Positions 11,301 to 26,300 of a DNA stretch of 64,000 bases are shown piece by piece (positions within the stretch are counted from its first letter, which is position 1; the number at the start of each line of letters is the position of its first letter). The notes under the pieces are model-generated. The model made no database searches. It saw only the letters and a list, made by a program, of their open reading frames with translations, and was not told where the DNA came from. The DNA is taken from assembly GCA_046484585.1 (NCBI GenBank), contig JAWOIQ010000210.1, forward strand, positions 1-64,000. The letters run 5' to 3'. Origin of the DNA: JAGXFP01 sp046484585. GTDB taxonomy: Bacteria; Desulfobacterota; Desulfobulbia; Desulfobulbales; JAGXFP01. The position numbers were made by a program, and so were the translations under genes.

Positions 11301-14300
11301 TTACTATATTTATCAAGGAAAGTTTGTAAATGGCAACATCTTCAAGCGTGGCGACCATCCGAACGAAAGGGTCCGTTCCATAACGCGTGCTTCGACCCCG
11401 AACCATACCGTTATCAAAGAAACCGAGCATGAAATCGGCCTTCCGGTTAGCGAGCAGCGTTTTCTGCTCCCGGCAACCGGGGCTGAAAGCCTTGCGGAGA
11501 CGGTCTACTATTCCGCGGTTGATCAATACCAATCAACCGACCGGACTGGTGCCTTTGTGGCGGCATGGTCAAGTCATGACCCGTTACGCTATGAACCCGG
11601 CATCGGTAATCTGATATATCCGGAATATATCAACCCTGATTTTGACGACCCGGATCATCCTGAGCCTCCTCCTGTGACGGGCTTATTTATCGCCGATGAA
11701 AATACGAAAGAGCAAGGGAACAACGGTGCAGGAAAATATTACCTGTATTCCGAGTTGATGAACGGTGCTTCGGAGATTTTCCTCGGCACGATTACCGAAA
11801 TACATGCTGATGCCGATTTTGTTCTGGCCGGTAAATCCGGGTTGCCGGGATCTTTTGCAGATTCAGGTGTAAGGCTGGGAGGGTTTGCCGCAAGTCTAAA
11901 GAGTACTATCGAAATAGAGCCTGAGACAGGCGGGGTCTATCTTGAAAACGGTGCAGGCGAATTGTTGATTTACACTGTTGTCAACGGTGACAATCAATTC
12001 GGTTTGCCGTATCTCCTTAATGGCCGTGTCGACATGCCCTATCCTACTGTATCCGGAGTCGCCCGGCTGGATGATCTGGTCCTTGTCGCCAACGGCAATG
12101 GCGGAATCCAGGCGATTGATATCTCAAACCTCGGGGCGCCTTACCATGTTGGTTATATCAAGCCAAATGGCTATTCGCGCGATGTCGTTATCAAAGACAA
12201 CTACGCAATCATCGCTGCTTCACATGAAGGGATTGTTGTGGCCGATATTATGGATCCCTCAATGCCCATTGTAGCCAAACTCGATACCCTCGGGATTGCC
12301 AATAGATTGTTCCTGGAAGGTGGGACATTGTATGTGGCCGATATGTCCGGCGATGGTTTTGTTTCGCAGCTCAATGTTATCGATGTCAGCGATCCCTATC
12401 AGCCTGTCCTGGAACGGACGGTTGAACTCAAACCGGCCCGTAAGGACCTTGTGGCTGACGGGGTTTACGACGTGACTGTTGCAGGCGGCAAGGCTTACGC
12501 TACCGTCCATTATTCTGACCAGGAGGACAATCCTGCCCAGGCCATTGTCGAAGTAATAGACCTTAACTCATTGGATGAGGCTTCCTGGGACAGCACTGTC
12601 CCAGCCGTTACGCATAGGCAGGCAGGGACGACTGATATCGGTGGACGCGGGCTGGTTGTCGCCCGTGGCGGACTGCAGGTGGCTGCTGCCAAGCAGGGCA
12701 TTGTCCGGCTTGAACTTCCTGCGCTGTCTGTCTTGAGTCATGCCCCGTATATGCAGGAGAACAATGTTTCCACATTGATGGATGCGATTACCGTTGAAAT
12801 GTCCGGTGTTCTGCCGGCGGCGACAAATCTGGCTGATTATGTGGAGGTTTACGAACTCGATGCCGATCCGCGGTTCGGTCAGGCCGTAACCGACCTTTTT
12901 GATATTTCCTTTGGCGAACGCAACGGTGCGCCATCATACCGGTTTATAGAGTTGCATCTTAAGGATGGCTCTGAGTTACTCGATAATACACAGTATTACG
13001 TCACTATCAAAGGCGGCCTAGCGCCAATGTCCGGTCTGCCAATGCCGAGCGATTATACCTTCAGTTTCTACACGTCCGTCGCAGGCAGTGAGCCGGCTCC
13101 GGATATCTATAGTGTGGTTCCTGCTCATGGTTCCATTGAGGGCAACACACCAATAGCCGTTTCCGGTGTTAATTTCGGAACGAACCCGACCCTTTATCTG
13201 GGAGGACAAAAGCTGGTTGTCGATGAGGTCATTCCTGCCGGCCAGTCAGGCGAGCCATTTGACCGGATCAAGGCCAGAACCGTTCCCAACTACGCTGGTC
13301 CTGCCGCCGTTCGCGTTGTTGCTGAAAGCGGTCTTGACGATATCGTCATCGGCGCCTTTACCTATGTGGACATACTGCAGATTTCGTTTATCAACCCGGC
13401 CGTTGTCAGGGTGTCTCAGGCTGGTCAGGGTGATCGTGTTGAGGTGGTCGGATACGGGTTTAGCAATAGCGTTGTGATGCGCGCTTATCAGAGTGGCAAA
13501 CCAGAAACAGCTGTGGAAATTCCTGTGGATGATGACAGACTGACACTCTACAGCGCGGAAAAAATGTTCTGGATTGTCCCGGACTTCGGTGAGTCATATC
13601 GAGGTTTTGTGGATGTTGATGTTCGTGATGGAGAGGGCAGAAGATACTATCTGCCCAACGCTCTCTTCTATGGCAAGCTGCAGGTTGACCGCCAGCTCGA
13701 GACCGATGTTTTTGATCCTGGAACAACTTTCATACCCGATCCATTGAAGTTGCCGCCCGGAAGTCTTGTCGATGTTGCCGTTGATACCGATATGGGCCTG
13801 ATATATGTCCTTGGTCAGGGTGATGATAAGATGCGTGACGGGCTAGGGGCGGCAAGTCAGGAAGAATTTCATCAAACCACTTCGCCGGGATGGCTCTCTC
13901 TGGTGCATTATGTGCGGGACGAGCTTGGTAATGCAGCGCCCATGCACGGTCTTGGCTACTACAATCTCTCCCAGGCGCTTGTCCCCCACGCAATGGTGCT
14001 AGCGAAAAAACATCTCTATGTTTCTGCCGGTGGTGCACATGCAAATTATTTGACCGTTCCATATGAGGATAGGAACTGGATACTGGTATATGACCGGGAG
14101 GACAGGATGCCGGGCCAGGGCGGAATTGTGCAGCCCGAAGGGAAGGACCGGGACATACTCTACGCTCTCCCCCTCAATTTTGAACAGGCGCCTGTGGACC
14201 TTGCGGTCAAAGACAATTTGCTTTTTGCCGCAAGTCCCGTGGATGGTGTTGCCGTAATAAGTCTGGCGGAACCGACCAAACCGGCTGTCATCCGCGTCCT

Positions 14301-17300
14301 GCGCAAGGGTCGTGTTGACGGCCTTGAATATTCTTTGGATCCTGCCAAAATTGAAATAGTAGGTGAATTACTGCACGTTTCGGGAAGACATCGCTATGTC
14401 TTCGATATAGGCAAACCGTCAATGCCGCAGGTAGGGGAAAGCGGACTCGACAGCCTGGCAAGTCCCATGAAGGGACGGACAATGATTGCTCACAGCAACG
14501 GAAAGGCACTGGGATTTGGGTTGTTTGATGCCTCTGTTCCCCATCATATACGGCGGATTGGTCAATATCTGCCAAATGGGTTCTCCTTGCCGGGAACCAC
14601 CCAAGAGGTTTTCAGCCAGGTAACTGTTGCGGGCAACAGCAGTATCGCTGGATATTTTCCGCTTTTTGACACCAGCAGGCCGGATGAAATTTCTCTGCTT
14701 GATGCCGTCAAGCTGGACATGCATGAGGGGTTACGAAGTTCCCTGCTCACGGATGATGGTGTTCTTATCCTTGGCACTGAGAAGCATTTGAAGCTGATCG
14801 ACACGATGATTCTCGATTTAGCCAAGTCGGAACCGGCTCATGGAGCTGCCGGGGTGCCGACGGATAGCTTGATTTCCTTGACTTTCAATCAGGAACTTGC
14901 CGTGCCGGAGAACATGATACTGGATGAGTTTATCCGTCCGTATCTAGACATGGTGCTTGTCGATGGCACGGAGACTGGGGCGCCTGTATCGTTTGATTTG
15001 CTGAATGACGATCAAAACCCGAGACGAATTTTGTTGGATACCAATTCGCTTCTCGAACCAAATGCCGCCTACAAAATAATCATGACCGGTAAATTGGGGA
15101 GCCGAAGGACTCAGGGGCTGTTCGACCATGTGATTGAATTCAAAACAGGTTTTGATGCTGCTCCGCTGCCGGAAATTGAGTCCGTTAAGCCATCTATAGT
15201 AGAAACCTCCGGGGCTGAGTTGACCGTGGTTGTGAAAAATGCGGTTGATCCTGTCTTCCTGATTGGCGGGAATGTAGCCCCGATTTCCGGTTTGATAGAT
15301 CCTGAAGTTATGGGCGGAGGGTTGACTAAATATGTTATTGAAGCGCCGGCCAATGTCGCTGGTCCGGCCGATCTTCTGGTAAACAACCAAAGCGGTGGTG
15401 CCGACAGTCTGTTTGGCGCTGTACAGTATGTCGAACCACTGTCGCTTGTTTCGATAAATCCGGCGCAAGGGTCTGTCAATGGTGGAACAGAGACGATTAT
15501 CAAGGGCCTGGGATTCCGCCCCGGCTTAGCCCGAGTAAAGGTCTATTTTGGTGGTATTCCGGTTTCTGAGCAAGATATCAAAGTTTTGGACGGTGAAACG
15601 CTTGAGGTCAAAACGCCGGCAGGAAGGCTTGGTCTTGCTGATGTCACGGTTACTCTTGATTCAGGCCAATCCGAAACTATGCCTGCAGCTTTTGAATATC
15701 AGCAACCGGCCCAAGCGAACATTGAAAGTCGCATGATTTATGACGCGACTCTCGATCCTACCGGGGTTTTCCTTATTACGGCCGAAAGCGGTGGTGTCGG
15801 TATCTATAACGTTGATGCCTCAACTTTTACGGCAAATGCCGAGCACCCTCTGAATCCCGATGATCTCCGGGAAAAAATAGATTTGAATGGCGACGGTAAG
15901 GATGATCGGTTGTTGTCTTTTGTCCCACTGGGTGAAACAGCTTTGGGTGTTGACACCTATTTTGAACGTGGTGTGGACAGAGTGCTGGCAACGGGTGCCG
16001 GTGGCAATCTATATGTAATAGGTTTTGACTCGTTTGATGTCGCCAATTCAACGATTATTTCAACTCTGCCGCTATTTTCCAGCCTGGCTCGCGGTATTGA
16101 GGCGGAGAACAACAGGGCGGTTATCGCCATGGGTGATCGTGGTATCGGTCTGGTTGATATTTATCTGGCAACCAAGACGTACCTGACCAGTCATTTTACA
16201 TTGCCGGACCAGCATTCGGCCCTTGATGTGACAAGAGTGGCGCGGCCTGCCGGACTTCCCGATTTGTACGCGGTAGTGTCCGGCAGTTTCTCGGTGAAGG
16301 AAAATAAACTTATTAACGAGAATGATCCCGGGAGCGGCGCCTTTTATTTGATCGAACAAAATGTGGGCCAAGGTTTCCAGGTTGTGGGCACGGTGAAAAT
16401 CCCTGCCAGCCGCGTGGTTGTTGTTGGGGACAAGGCTTATCTCGCCGCCGGCAACAACGGTTTGGTTATTGTAGATATATCTGATCCCGGGAATCCGGTG
16501 ATAATTTCCAGGGTTAACGATATAGGTTTTGTTTTTGACGTGGATGTCAACGGTAATACCGCCTATCTTGCCCTTGGCGATAAAGGTCTGGCCACCGTTG
16601 ATGTAACGGATCCTTATCTGCCTCAAGTCACCCAGGGCATGGAAGTTATGGCTGGGAATTCCATTCATACTGTTCTAGCCGATGATTATTCGGCTATTGC
16701 CGGTGGAGATTCCGCAATTCAGTTAACTGCTGACGTCGTGCTCAAGATTTTCAGCATCGACCCCCGGAATTACATTCTTGATTATGACGCTGAAGGCAAG
16801 TTGGTTGTCAGGCTTCGTTTCAATAAAGACATTGATCTCTGGCCTGAAAACCTGAATCATTTCCGGATACTCGGTCCTGATGATGATCCCGTGGCAACCG
16901 AAGTCGATATCATCAATAATGATGCCATCATAAACATTCTGCCGGGTCATGGTCTGGCTGTCGGAGATAACTTGACCGTCCTTGCCAGGGCCGGAGTGAA
17001 AGTGATCAAGCCGCTGACGAATGACGTACATATTGAACTGTATTCATTGCGGCAAGACCAGAAATTCCAGCTTATCTTCCGTGGCGGTAGACCGGATATT
17101 CTGAAACTTGATTCCGTTGTGCCGCGAAGAATTTCTGCCGGCAAAAGTAAAGAAATAAAGGTTTCCGGTCTGGGTATTCCTTTGGATCCAGCTCGGGTGA
17201 AGGTCTATGTGAGTAATATCGCAGCGGATATTCTCAAGATTGAGTCCAACGATGCTGAAGAACGGGCTGCCATTATTACGGCCAACGTCCCGCCTATAGA

Positions 17301-20300
17301 GGTGGCCGGACAGTTTGACGTTACCGTCCTGCTGGAGAAAGACGGAATATGGGAAAGCCTCACCCTTTATGGCGGCTTGATGGTTGATGAGCCGATCGAA
17401 TTTGAGACTCTGACTCCAAGCTGGGGGCCATGGAATGGCGGCACCACCGTTTCGATATACGGTAAAGGATTCGAGCCCGGCAACACTGTCATGGAGGGGC
17501 TCAAGATACTGATTGGCGATGTGCCGGTCAGGGCCATTCGGGTTTTCTCCTCGGAACACCTGCAAATTGTTTCGCCGGGCGGCAGAGTGGGTCGCAATGA
17601 TGTACATGGCGAAGATCGCTACGGAAATCGAACTGCCCTGCTCGGTGATGACGGTTTCGGTTATGGTCTCAAGCGACTTGCCTCGCAAAGTGTTGGTTTC
17701 GCTCCCACGGATATTTTTGTCGATCAGGAAACAGGCGTAGCAATAACCAACGGCGGTTATTTTTTTGAAAACCGTTCTGAACAGTATTTCGAGGGTGTGC
17801 CGCTGCCCGATTCCATTCGTGCGGCAACATTCGATATCCAGAATCCGACCCAGCCGTTACTTGTCGGGGGAGTTTCAACATTGCCGAGCGGTGATAAGGG
17901 CAGGGAGCAGATCAGTCGTTTTCTGGAATACCAGAGCCTGGCCGCGAAAATGCTTTTAGGTGAATTGGGGCTGTCTAATGAGGCCATGTCGCCTGAAGAG
18001 CAGGCCCGGCTGGGTCAACTCGATAACCATGTTCTTGCCACAGGCTATGATTCTATCAGGGTGAGACCGGTCAAAGAGTTTGAAGATGGCATACCGCGTA
18101 AACGACTTTATGTTGCAAGCGGCAGCGGCGGTGTTTCCCGTTTGAATCTGGATGAGCAGAACGGCCTTCAGGTTATCTCCCAGATTCTTGATGAGTCCGA
18201 AGGAATGCATGTCGGAGATATTAATAAGCAGGGCTATGTCGCTTTTGCCGCACGGGCAGGGGTTGCACCAGACTGCGAGATTCCTGAAGAACCATGTAGT
18301 TATTGTACCGATGGGATTTTTGGGGGTCGGATTGAACAGGCAAACTACATGGTCGAGGATGATCCTGTTTATATCGGTCCCCTCCAAGATGGATATGGCG
18401 ATGGAATCAAAGGCGGTAATGTAGTTATAACCGACGGAGACTGGCTTTTTGCCGGCGGTCGGCAAAGTGGCCTACTATGGAACCCCTGCTCAGGCAGCCG
18501 GATGATAAGTGGGCGGCAGCCTGTCGATACCGCTCCCGGTGCGTCCACGGAAGAACCTCAAGGTGATACGGTTTATACAGTAAACCTTTATGATAATGTT
18601 CTTACCTATCAATACCAATTCGACAACAATGTTCGCGATCTGGTTAGTTACGGTGATTATTTGATCGCCGCGCTTGGAAGTGACGGCATTGAGATATTCC
18701 CTAAAGAACGCCCCGAAGAAAGAGTGCGGGTTGAGTTTGACTCGAACCTTCAAAGTAATGCCGGCAGTGGCGTTCGGCTCCGGCAAATGGGTAATCTCAT
18801 TTTTGCTTCCGCGGATGGCGGCGGACTTATCGTAATTGATATTGCCGAGCCGATGCAGCCCTATATTGTATCCGCCGGCAACAATGAGATCATGCAAGCC
18901 GCTGATTATTTCAAAGGCAGGCTGTTAACTGTCTCAAACGGCTCAGGTCTTTCGGTTTTCGACTTACCGGGCTCCTTCGTCGTAGAAAGTTCGATCCCAG
19001 AGGGAGAATACATAGCGGATAATGAAGATTACATAGTTACCTTTAACGAATATGTCACCATCGCTTCCGTCACTGAACCCGGCAATGTAATTGTTACCCG
19101 AGTTGATACGGGTGAAACAATTCCTGTATCAATATCCGCTAACGAGCCCATTGAGGAATCTTCTTTAGAGTACGCGGTTTCTTTTTCTCGTGAAGAGGGT
19201 GTTGAATACGCGATACGAATTGAAGATGCCAGGAACTTGCGCAGCACCAATTTGTGGAGACCTTTTGTCGGGCATGTTGAGGCGGCTGCGGCCGGAAGTG
19301 TTCGGCCAGTTATTACGTCGGTTGAGGGCGGAATTTTTCATCAGGGAGATAATCAGGAAATTATTATAAGAGGCAGCGGTTTTGTCAATTCCGCGGAGAT
19401 TAAGGTTTATGTAGACCACTATGAAATGACACCGGAATGGATAGACGAAAATACTCTACGCCTACCCGCGGGAAGTGTCGAATTGCTCAATCTGCCGCTT
19501 GGACAGCATCACTTAAGAGTGATTGACGGAGAACTTGGAGCAAGATACGCCGGCGCGATAATTATTGGCGCCGAACTTGATCTGGTTGATTTTGCGATTA
19601 CTCCCGAATCCGGTCCAATGGAGGGGGGATTGAATGTAAAGATTAGCGCCAGTAATTCGGCTATTTTGCCGGGGGCCAAGGTGATTCTCCGTTCGTTGCG
19701 AGGCCATGAGATAAGGACCCTGGAAATAGATGAAGGCGTTTTTGTTTCTGATCTTAAAGATGATGTTATTGATTTACAAACTTTCCGTTTCGTGCTGCCC
19801 GGGGTTGTTGCGCCCGATCTTTATGATGTTTTCCTGGAAATGGCGGGTAAAGAGATACATGCGGGACGGTTTTCTTATCTTATGCCGGCGGGCAGAGGGA
19901 TTGATCTACCCAATTATCCTCCCATGGTAATCGGTGCTGCCGAAACCGTTGGCGATAAGCTTTTTGTAGGTGTCAAAGCCGGTCGAGACCCCAGTAAGGA
20001 CAACCGATTCCTTATGAGAAGCGGAATCGAGATCTATGATATCGCAATTTGGGATCGACCAATCCGGTTGTCCCAGGTGCGAACGGATCAACCTGTTACC
20101 GGTTTGGTCACATACGGCAACATCGCCTATCTTGCCGCTGGCAGTGATGGACTTGTTTTGGTTGATATAAGTGATATTGGGCGGCCTCATATTTTAGGTA
20201 ATATGGGGATACCCGGCCACACTGCGACCGATGTTGACTTGAATAGAAAAAAAGCTGTTTTGGCAATGTCGGTAGCAGATCCAATGGGTGGAGGCATTAT

Positions 20301-23300
20301 CCGCTTTTATGATGTGAATGATCCTGAACTGGACCAGCCTCTCGGGTATTCAACTATTGTTTTTGCAGGCGATGAGTTATCCGGGCAGCCCGTGGATATC
20401 CAATGGTGGAATGATTCCCTGTATGTACTATTGAATCGGGAAGGTTCACTGCATCTCGTTGTTTTTGAAGATCCGACCGATGCAAACGTATATACGATTC
20501 AGGAGATAGAGCGCGGAGGGTTGTCCGGAGGTCTGACGGATGCTTCTCTTGCCGTGCAAAACGGGCAAATAGCTATTGCCACCGGTGATGAATACCTTAT
20601 TCTTCAGCCCAATGAGCTTGGGCAATACCAGACGGTATATTGGCAATCAACCGGAGGAAGTGGCGCCAGCGAGCTTATTCCCAATCAGGGGGCAATTTTT
20701 ATCGGAACCGGTCAGGGTCTGACGGATACCCCGACGCCTGATTTGGCTATAACGTCGATCGTGCCCGCATCCGGCAGCGTCATTACCTATGGCGAAACTA
20801 TCCGCATCCAGCTGAATCAGCTGATAAACACCGATGACGCGATATTGCAAAGCGCTATCAAGTTGTTTGACAGTGGCGGCGGGCTCCTCCCTGCTGAGAG
20901 TTTTGTTGTAACAGGCGCTAATACCTTGACAGGCGCGTATGTTGACATCTCTTTTAACGAAAATATTACCTATACCGGGGAGATTGAATTAAGAATTTCG
21001 ACTGAACTGACCTCGTTAAACGGCCACCATCTGCTATCATCTGCTGCAATTAAATATGAGTTGGTCTCTGGTGTGCGTCCTGAAATTGCATCCGTATATC
21101 GTTTGGCTGATGGTAAACCGATCGGTCATTATTTCCATGGCGATGGCACTGAAACAGCCGAAATAGTTGGCGGCAACTTCGGTGCGGATATCGGGGCTCT
21201 TAAAATTATGATCGGGGACACGGTTGTACCCCAGACAAATATCATTGAACTTGCCGAAGGAAGAATCAAACTTAAAGTTCCAGAACTTTTAGTAAGCCTT
21301 GATACTGCTGCAATGGCTGTCAGCATCAGTCGCGACGGGGTCACCGCAATACTCAACGGTGGCGTTGTTGTTCAGCCGTTCGTGGTTCTTCAGGAAGTTG
21401 ATCCGGATCGTGGCCCGCCTGAAGGTGGAAATACAGTCACCTTGTACGGCGTAGGGTTTAACAACGATGTTGTAGTCAAATTCGGCGGCGAGATAGCCGG
21501 CGATCTCCGGCTGTTGAACAGCAGCAAATTAACGGTGCGTGCTCCAGCCGGAAGTTTTGGATTTGCAAACGTGTCGATACAGAGCAAGCTTTTCCCGGAC
21601 GAGGAAAGTGTTCTGGCCTCAAGTTATTTTTATGCCAACAAAGCAACCGGTACGGTTGATCTTTCACAGGATAATCATAGTTCAAGCCCGGTAACAGGCA
21701 TAATAGTTAAAGACCAGATCCTCTATGCAGTTACGGGAGGACATTACCAGCCCATGGATCGAGAGGGCAGGATGCTTGACAACCTTACCACTCCTCTAGC
21801 TCAACTCGTTCTGTCTGATATTTCCGATCCGGTTCACCCGGAGCTTATCAAAAAAGAAATTGCCGGTTCGACATGGCCTTACCATTTCAATGGCACCTTG
21901 CCACCCGATGGATTTCGCGACATCGCTCTCGACGGAGAAAATCTCTTCTTGCTAGGCGGGGATCGATTATACCATTTCGATGTTACTCTTGCTGCTGATC
22001 CCATACAGCTAAACAATATACAGTTGCCTGATACCGCCAATCATCTGGCGGTTAAAGATGACATTATATATGTGTCAAGTTTGCATCGGGTCAGCATTTT
22101 CCGAGTCATGCCGGATAGGAATCTGATGGAGCTGGCAACTCTGTCGGAGGACGAGTTGGGTGGTATGCCTGACGAACTGGTCCTCGTTGGTGACTCGTTG
22201 TGGATTTCCTTGCCGTCGGAAGCGAAGCTTATAACTGTTGAATTGATGAGCGGTCTTTATGAGATTACCAACGAAGTCAATCTTATCGACCGCGGAGAGC
22301 ATAGAATAAAGCCGGCTTCCTTCCTTGTTCGAGACGATCTCTTGCTCGTTTCTACCGGTGAGATGGGCACCGTCGTCGCTTATGCTGTCAGGGATAATAA
22401 TGAGACTTATCCTGTTGGTCAATTGCAGCTCTCTTATCTCATGTCAGCCGGAGACATCCATGCCGGTGGGATGATGTTGTATGGGCAGACATTGTATGTC
22501 GCTGCAGGGCAGGGGGATTTACAACTTTTTGACGTTGGCAGTTGGTTGGATAATAGTTTCCATGAAAATATCCGGCTAAAAAATTATTTCGCGGTCACAG
22601 GCGCTGTTGATGCCATTGCTTTTGGTCGAGGAGCCCTTTACGCGGGAACAGCCTATGTCTATGTCGAAGGGGAACCCGCCGAGAACCCCCTGGAAGTAGG
22701 AGTTAATCCTGGCCCGCTCGGTGGAGGGTTAAATACCATAGCCAATACCCAGCTCACTGTTGTCGAGCAAGTTCCCGAACCACGAGGCTTTTTGTGGTCC
22801 GAACAAGCGGTTGAGATTCAGTTTAACAGGATCCTCGATCCCGATCAGCTGTTTGAGTTCGGCGAAAGTCTTTTTACCGTATCCTTGATGGGAGAATTTG
22901 TAGAGGGCATAGTTTCGAGCCAGGTAAACAATATAGGGACGCGGCTCTTTTTTCGTCCTATCTTCCCGTTTGAACATGATAAGGAGTATCGCGTCAGGGT
23001 TTCCACGGTCCTGCAGGATCTCCATGGGCAATCACTGGACAGGGATTACAGTTTCCGTTTCGTAGCAAATGACTTTAAGCAACCGGTCATAAACGATCTG
23101 ATCCCGGCCTACGGAAGTTGGCGGGGCGGAGAAGAAGTTGTTATTACAGGCGAAAATTTTGGTGAGGATTCGGTTATTGAGATCGGCGGTGTTTGGGTGC
23201 CGGATGAAAATATTTTGCGTTGGAATGAAACGGAGCTGGCATTTATCCTGCCCTCACTATCGGAAGAGTTACAAGAAAATCGTCTGGTCGGAATAGCCGT

Positions 23301-26300
23301 ATCTAACAATTCCAGAAGGGCATTTGAAGCGGCCCGGTTTACCTATGTGGCGGATCCTGCCATTGAAGAAATAGGTCAATTCAATCCTTTGACCGGTAAA
23401 CTGGCAAGTGGCGACCGCCGGTTGCTTTTCAACGCCGGAGAGTATATCGCTGTGCGGGGGGGCGGTTTAGGACCCTTGACCCAATTTTCCGCTAACGACA
23501 AACCCGTTCAAGAAGTTACAATTGTTGACTCGCGCACCGTAAGCTTTCGGGCTCCTTTCGATACCCTTGGTAAGTTGACCATAGTGGCTACTAACCGCCC
23601 TGGAACTCCTGCTGGTCCTGATGTGGCTGTTAATAGCGACATGGAAATCGAGCTAGAATCGTTTCTTCAGCACAGGTCCGAAGTGGAAAACGGGAGTTTG
23701 TTGTATGACAGAACAGGTAGCTTGTTATTTGTCGGGGATAACCAAAAAGCGCAGCTCTTTTCCACCCATGACGGTCTTTCCCCGTTATTGCTTTCGGAAA
23801 TTCACCTTGGCGGTAAAATTAACAGCCTGGCCGTCTCCGAAAACTATCTGATCCTCTCGGTTGGAAGTTCCCAGGAACTTGCTGTTTATGAGATCACCAA
23901 TGTTTATAGTCCAAAACTGATAAATACAATTGTCAACCCCACCGGGGTTAAGCATTCTCGCCTCGACTTAGTCGGCAACATTTTCCTTTCAAGCGATAAC
24001 AACACAATTAAAACAGGGTCGGTATATGGTGCTGACTGGCAGGAGTTGGATGAGTCTTTCAACGACTATGCCGTTGATGACCAATATCTCTATCTTCTGA
24101 AGGATTATACGGTTGAAGCAAGATCTCTTAACAGTTTGCAGACGGTTGCCGCCAGTTATACGCATAAGCTGACATTTGCCCAGCGGATAAAGGTGTCGCC
24201 ACAGCGTATGGCGATTTGGGATTCGGAGCGATTGGAGCTGGCTCTGCTGGGTAATATTGCTTCGACAGGCCAGTTCAGGAGTTTGGGCGTTATTAATAAG
24301 TCTGGTTTGCTCGAAGCCGCAACCGCCGGCGACCTGCTGGCCCTTGTCGCCCCGGAAAATGGGGTGCCCCGATTGGCCGTGTATGATGTCGACCTCCCTC
24401 AAGATAATGATGACAATCTAAAACTTAACCGGATTAGCGCGATTGCGAGTAGCAGCAGTTTTATCGGCGTTAATAATGTTCGCTTTTCAGGGGACATGGT
24501 TGAATGGACAAATGGCGCATACCATAATGCGCATATTCCTCTGCGGAACACCTTATTCCTTAAACCGGAAAGACGAATTGCCGGCGAGAATGATTTGATC
24601 GCCCTCCAGGTCGGCGGAGGTCTCCTCGGCTGGGAAGATGTGTCTCTGGATGTTCGCGATTCAGCCGATCATCTATTGGCCGGGGATACTAAACTGGTCG
24701 GACGAGATCTGAATTTCCGGGTGATTGGCGATCGTTATCTTACCGGCGAGCCCTATGAGGTTTCATTGTTTAATCCACCCCGGCCGCTCATCAATGGCGG
24801 TGCGGTAAACGTTGACCTTCCCTGGATAGTGCAAGGGGCGGAAATTTTTGGATTAACCCCCTTTGAGATAAGGCGATTAGAGCCGGCAACAGTTTTAACC
24901 GATCGGGATATTCAGTTCACGGTCAGGGGCACTCAGCTTGATCAGGCCCAATTTGTTCGACTTAATGATCTGGATATTTCCGACTGGACGGTCAGTGACG
25001 GCGGCACCGAACTGTATTTTACGGAAAAGATATCAGCTGAAGGGTTTTACAGCCTTACGGTCGGGCAAAATGGTCAGTTAGCCTCACTGCCCGTGGCATT
25101 GGTAGCGACCGAAGGTCTCGGAATCGACTCTGTTACAACAAACAATGCCCGTGGTTCAGATTTTGTCAGTGATTCCGGCGGCACGTCAATAACACTTACC
25201 GGCAGGGGATTCCAAGGAAAGATTCGTGTCCATTGGTTTGAAGCCGAGAATGGTTTTATTCCCAACGATTCCAATGAAATCCAATCGATACAATATGGTG
25301 ACGGGACTATCAGGTTCAACGCGCCTCGAACAACTGATGGCAAGAGATACCGGATTGTTGTTCAAAAAGCGGAAACCGATGAGGAGGTATATGTCGATAC
25401 TTTGTTGACCGGCGTAGATGATACCAGTCCGAAGTTGCAGGCGAAACCTCAGATGTTGAATTATACCAACCCGCTTCGTTTAACTTTCAGTGAAGGGGTT
25501 TCGGCCGGTGGTTTCAAGGTGGTCAGTAAATATGAAGACTATAGCGGCAGTCCCGAGCAGGATGTTTCCAGCCTGTTCGAATTGGAGGTCACCGGCAATA
25601 TCATAACTTTGCGCCTCAAATTAGGGGTTTCTCTCGAGCATAACAGGATTTATGAGATCAGCATCAATGATATCCGGGATCTGCATGGCAATATTACAGC
25701 AGATTCAATCCTATACCTTTTGAGTAATGGCAACTACCAAAATACCTTTAGATCTGAAGATACACTGGCGCCGCGCAACATCACCATGGCGCGCGTAAAT
25801 GACGGCGCGCCTGTTACCGCGGCAATGTTATTGACCAAGGGGAGGGAATACGGCTTTAAGGTCAGTGCAATTGACAACAGGGGGGCGGTTAGCTATGAAG
25901 CCCGGGTCTCCACGGACGGCGGCATTAGTTTCGGTCCACCGCAAAGTTTGGCAGGTGGTCTGCTCTCGCTGCCTATTTATGAAGCAAATACAGCTATTGC
26001 TTTTAAAGTAAAGGCAATTGATGAAAGCCAGAATTCATTTGAACAACGCTTTGATGCGGCTGTACGTGCTCCTGAAATTAATTTTAGCGCCTTTTACAAT
26101 GTCCCCGCCGAAGTCGAGGAAATGACCCGGGCCGATATCTGTGTTGATTTGTCCGGCGATACGGACCTGCTCATTTCGGCCGAAATGCAGGTTTTCGATA
26201 AAACTTACGATACCGAACTGGTTCATCGCGGGGTTGACGGCGCCAAGGCGTGCATGTCTTACCTCAACCCCAGAATCAAGGATATCGAGGCGAATTACGG

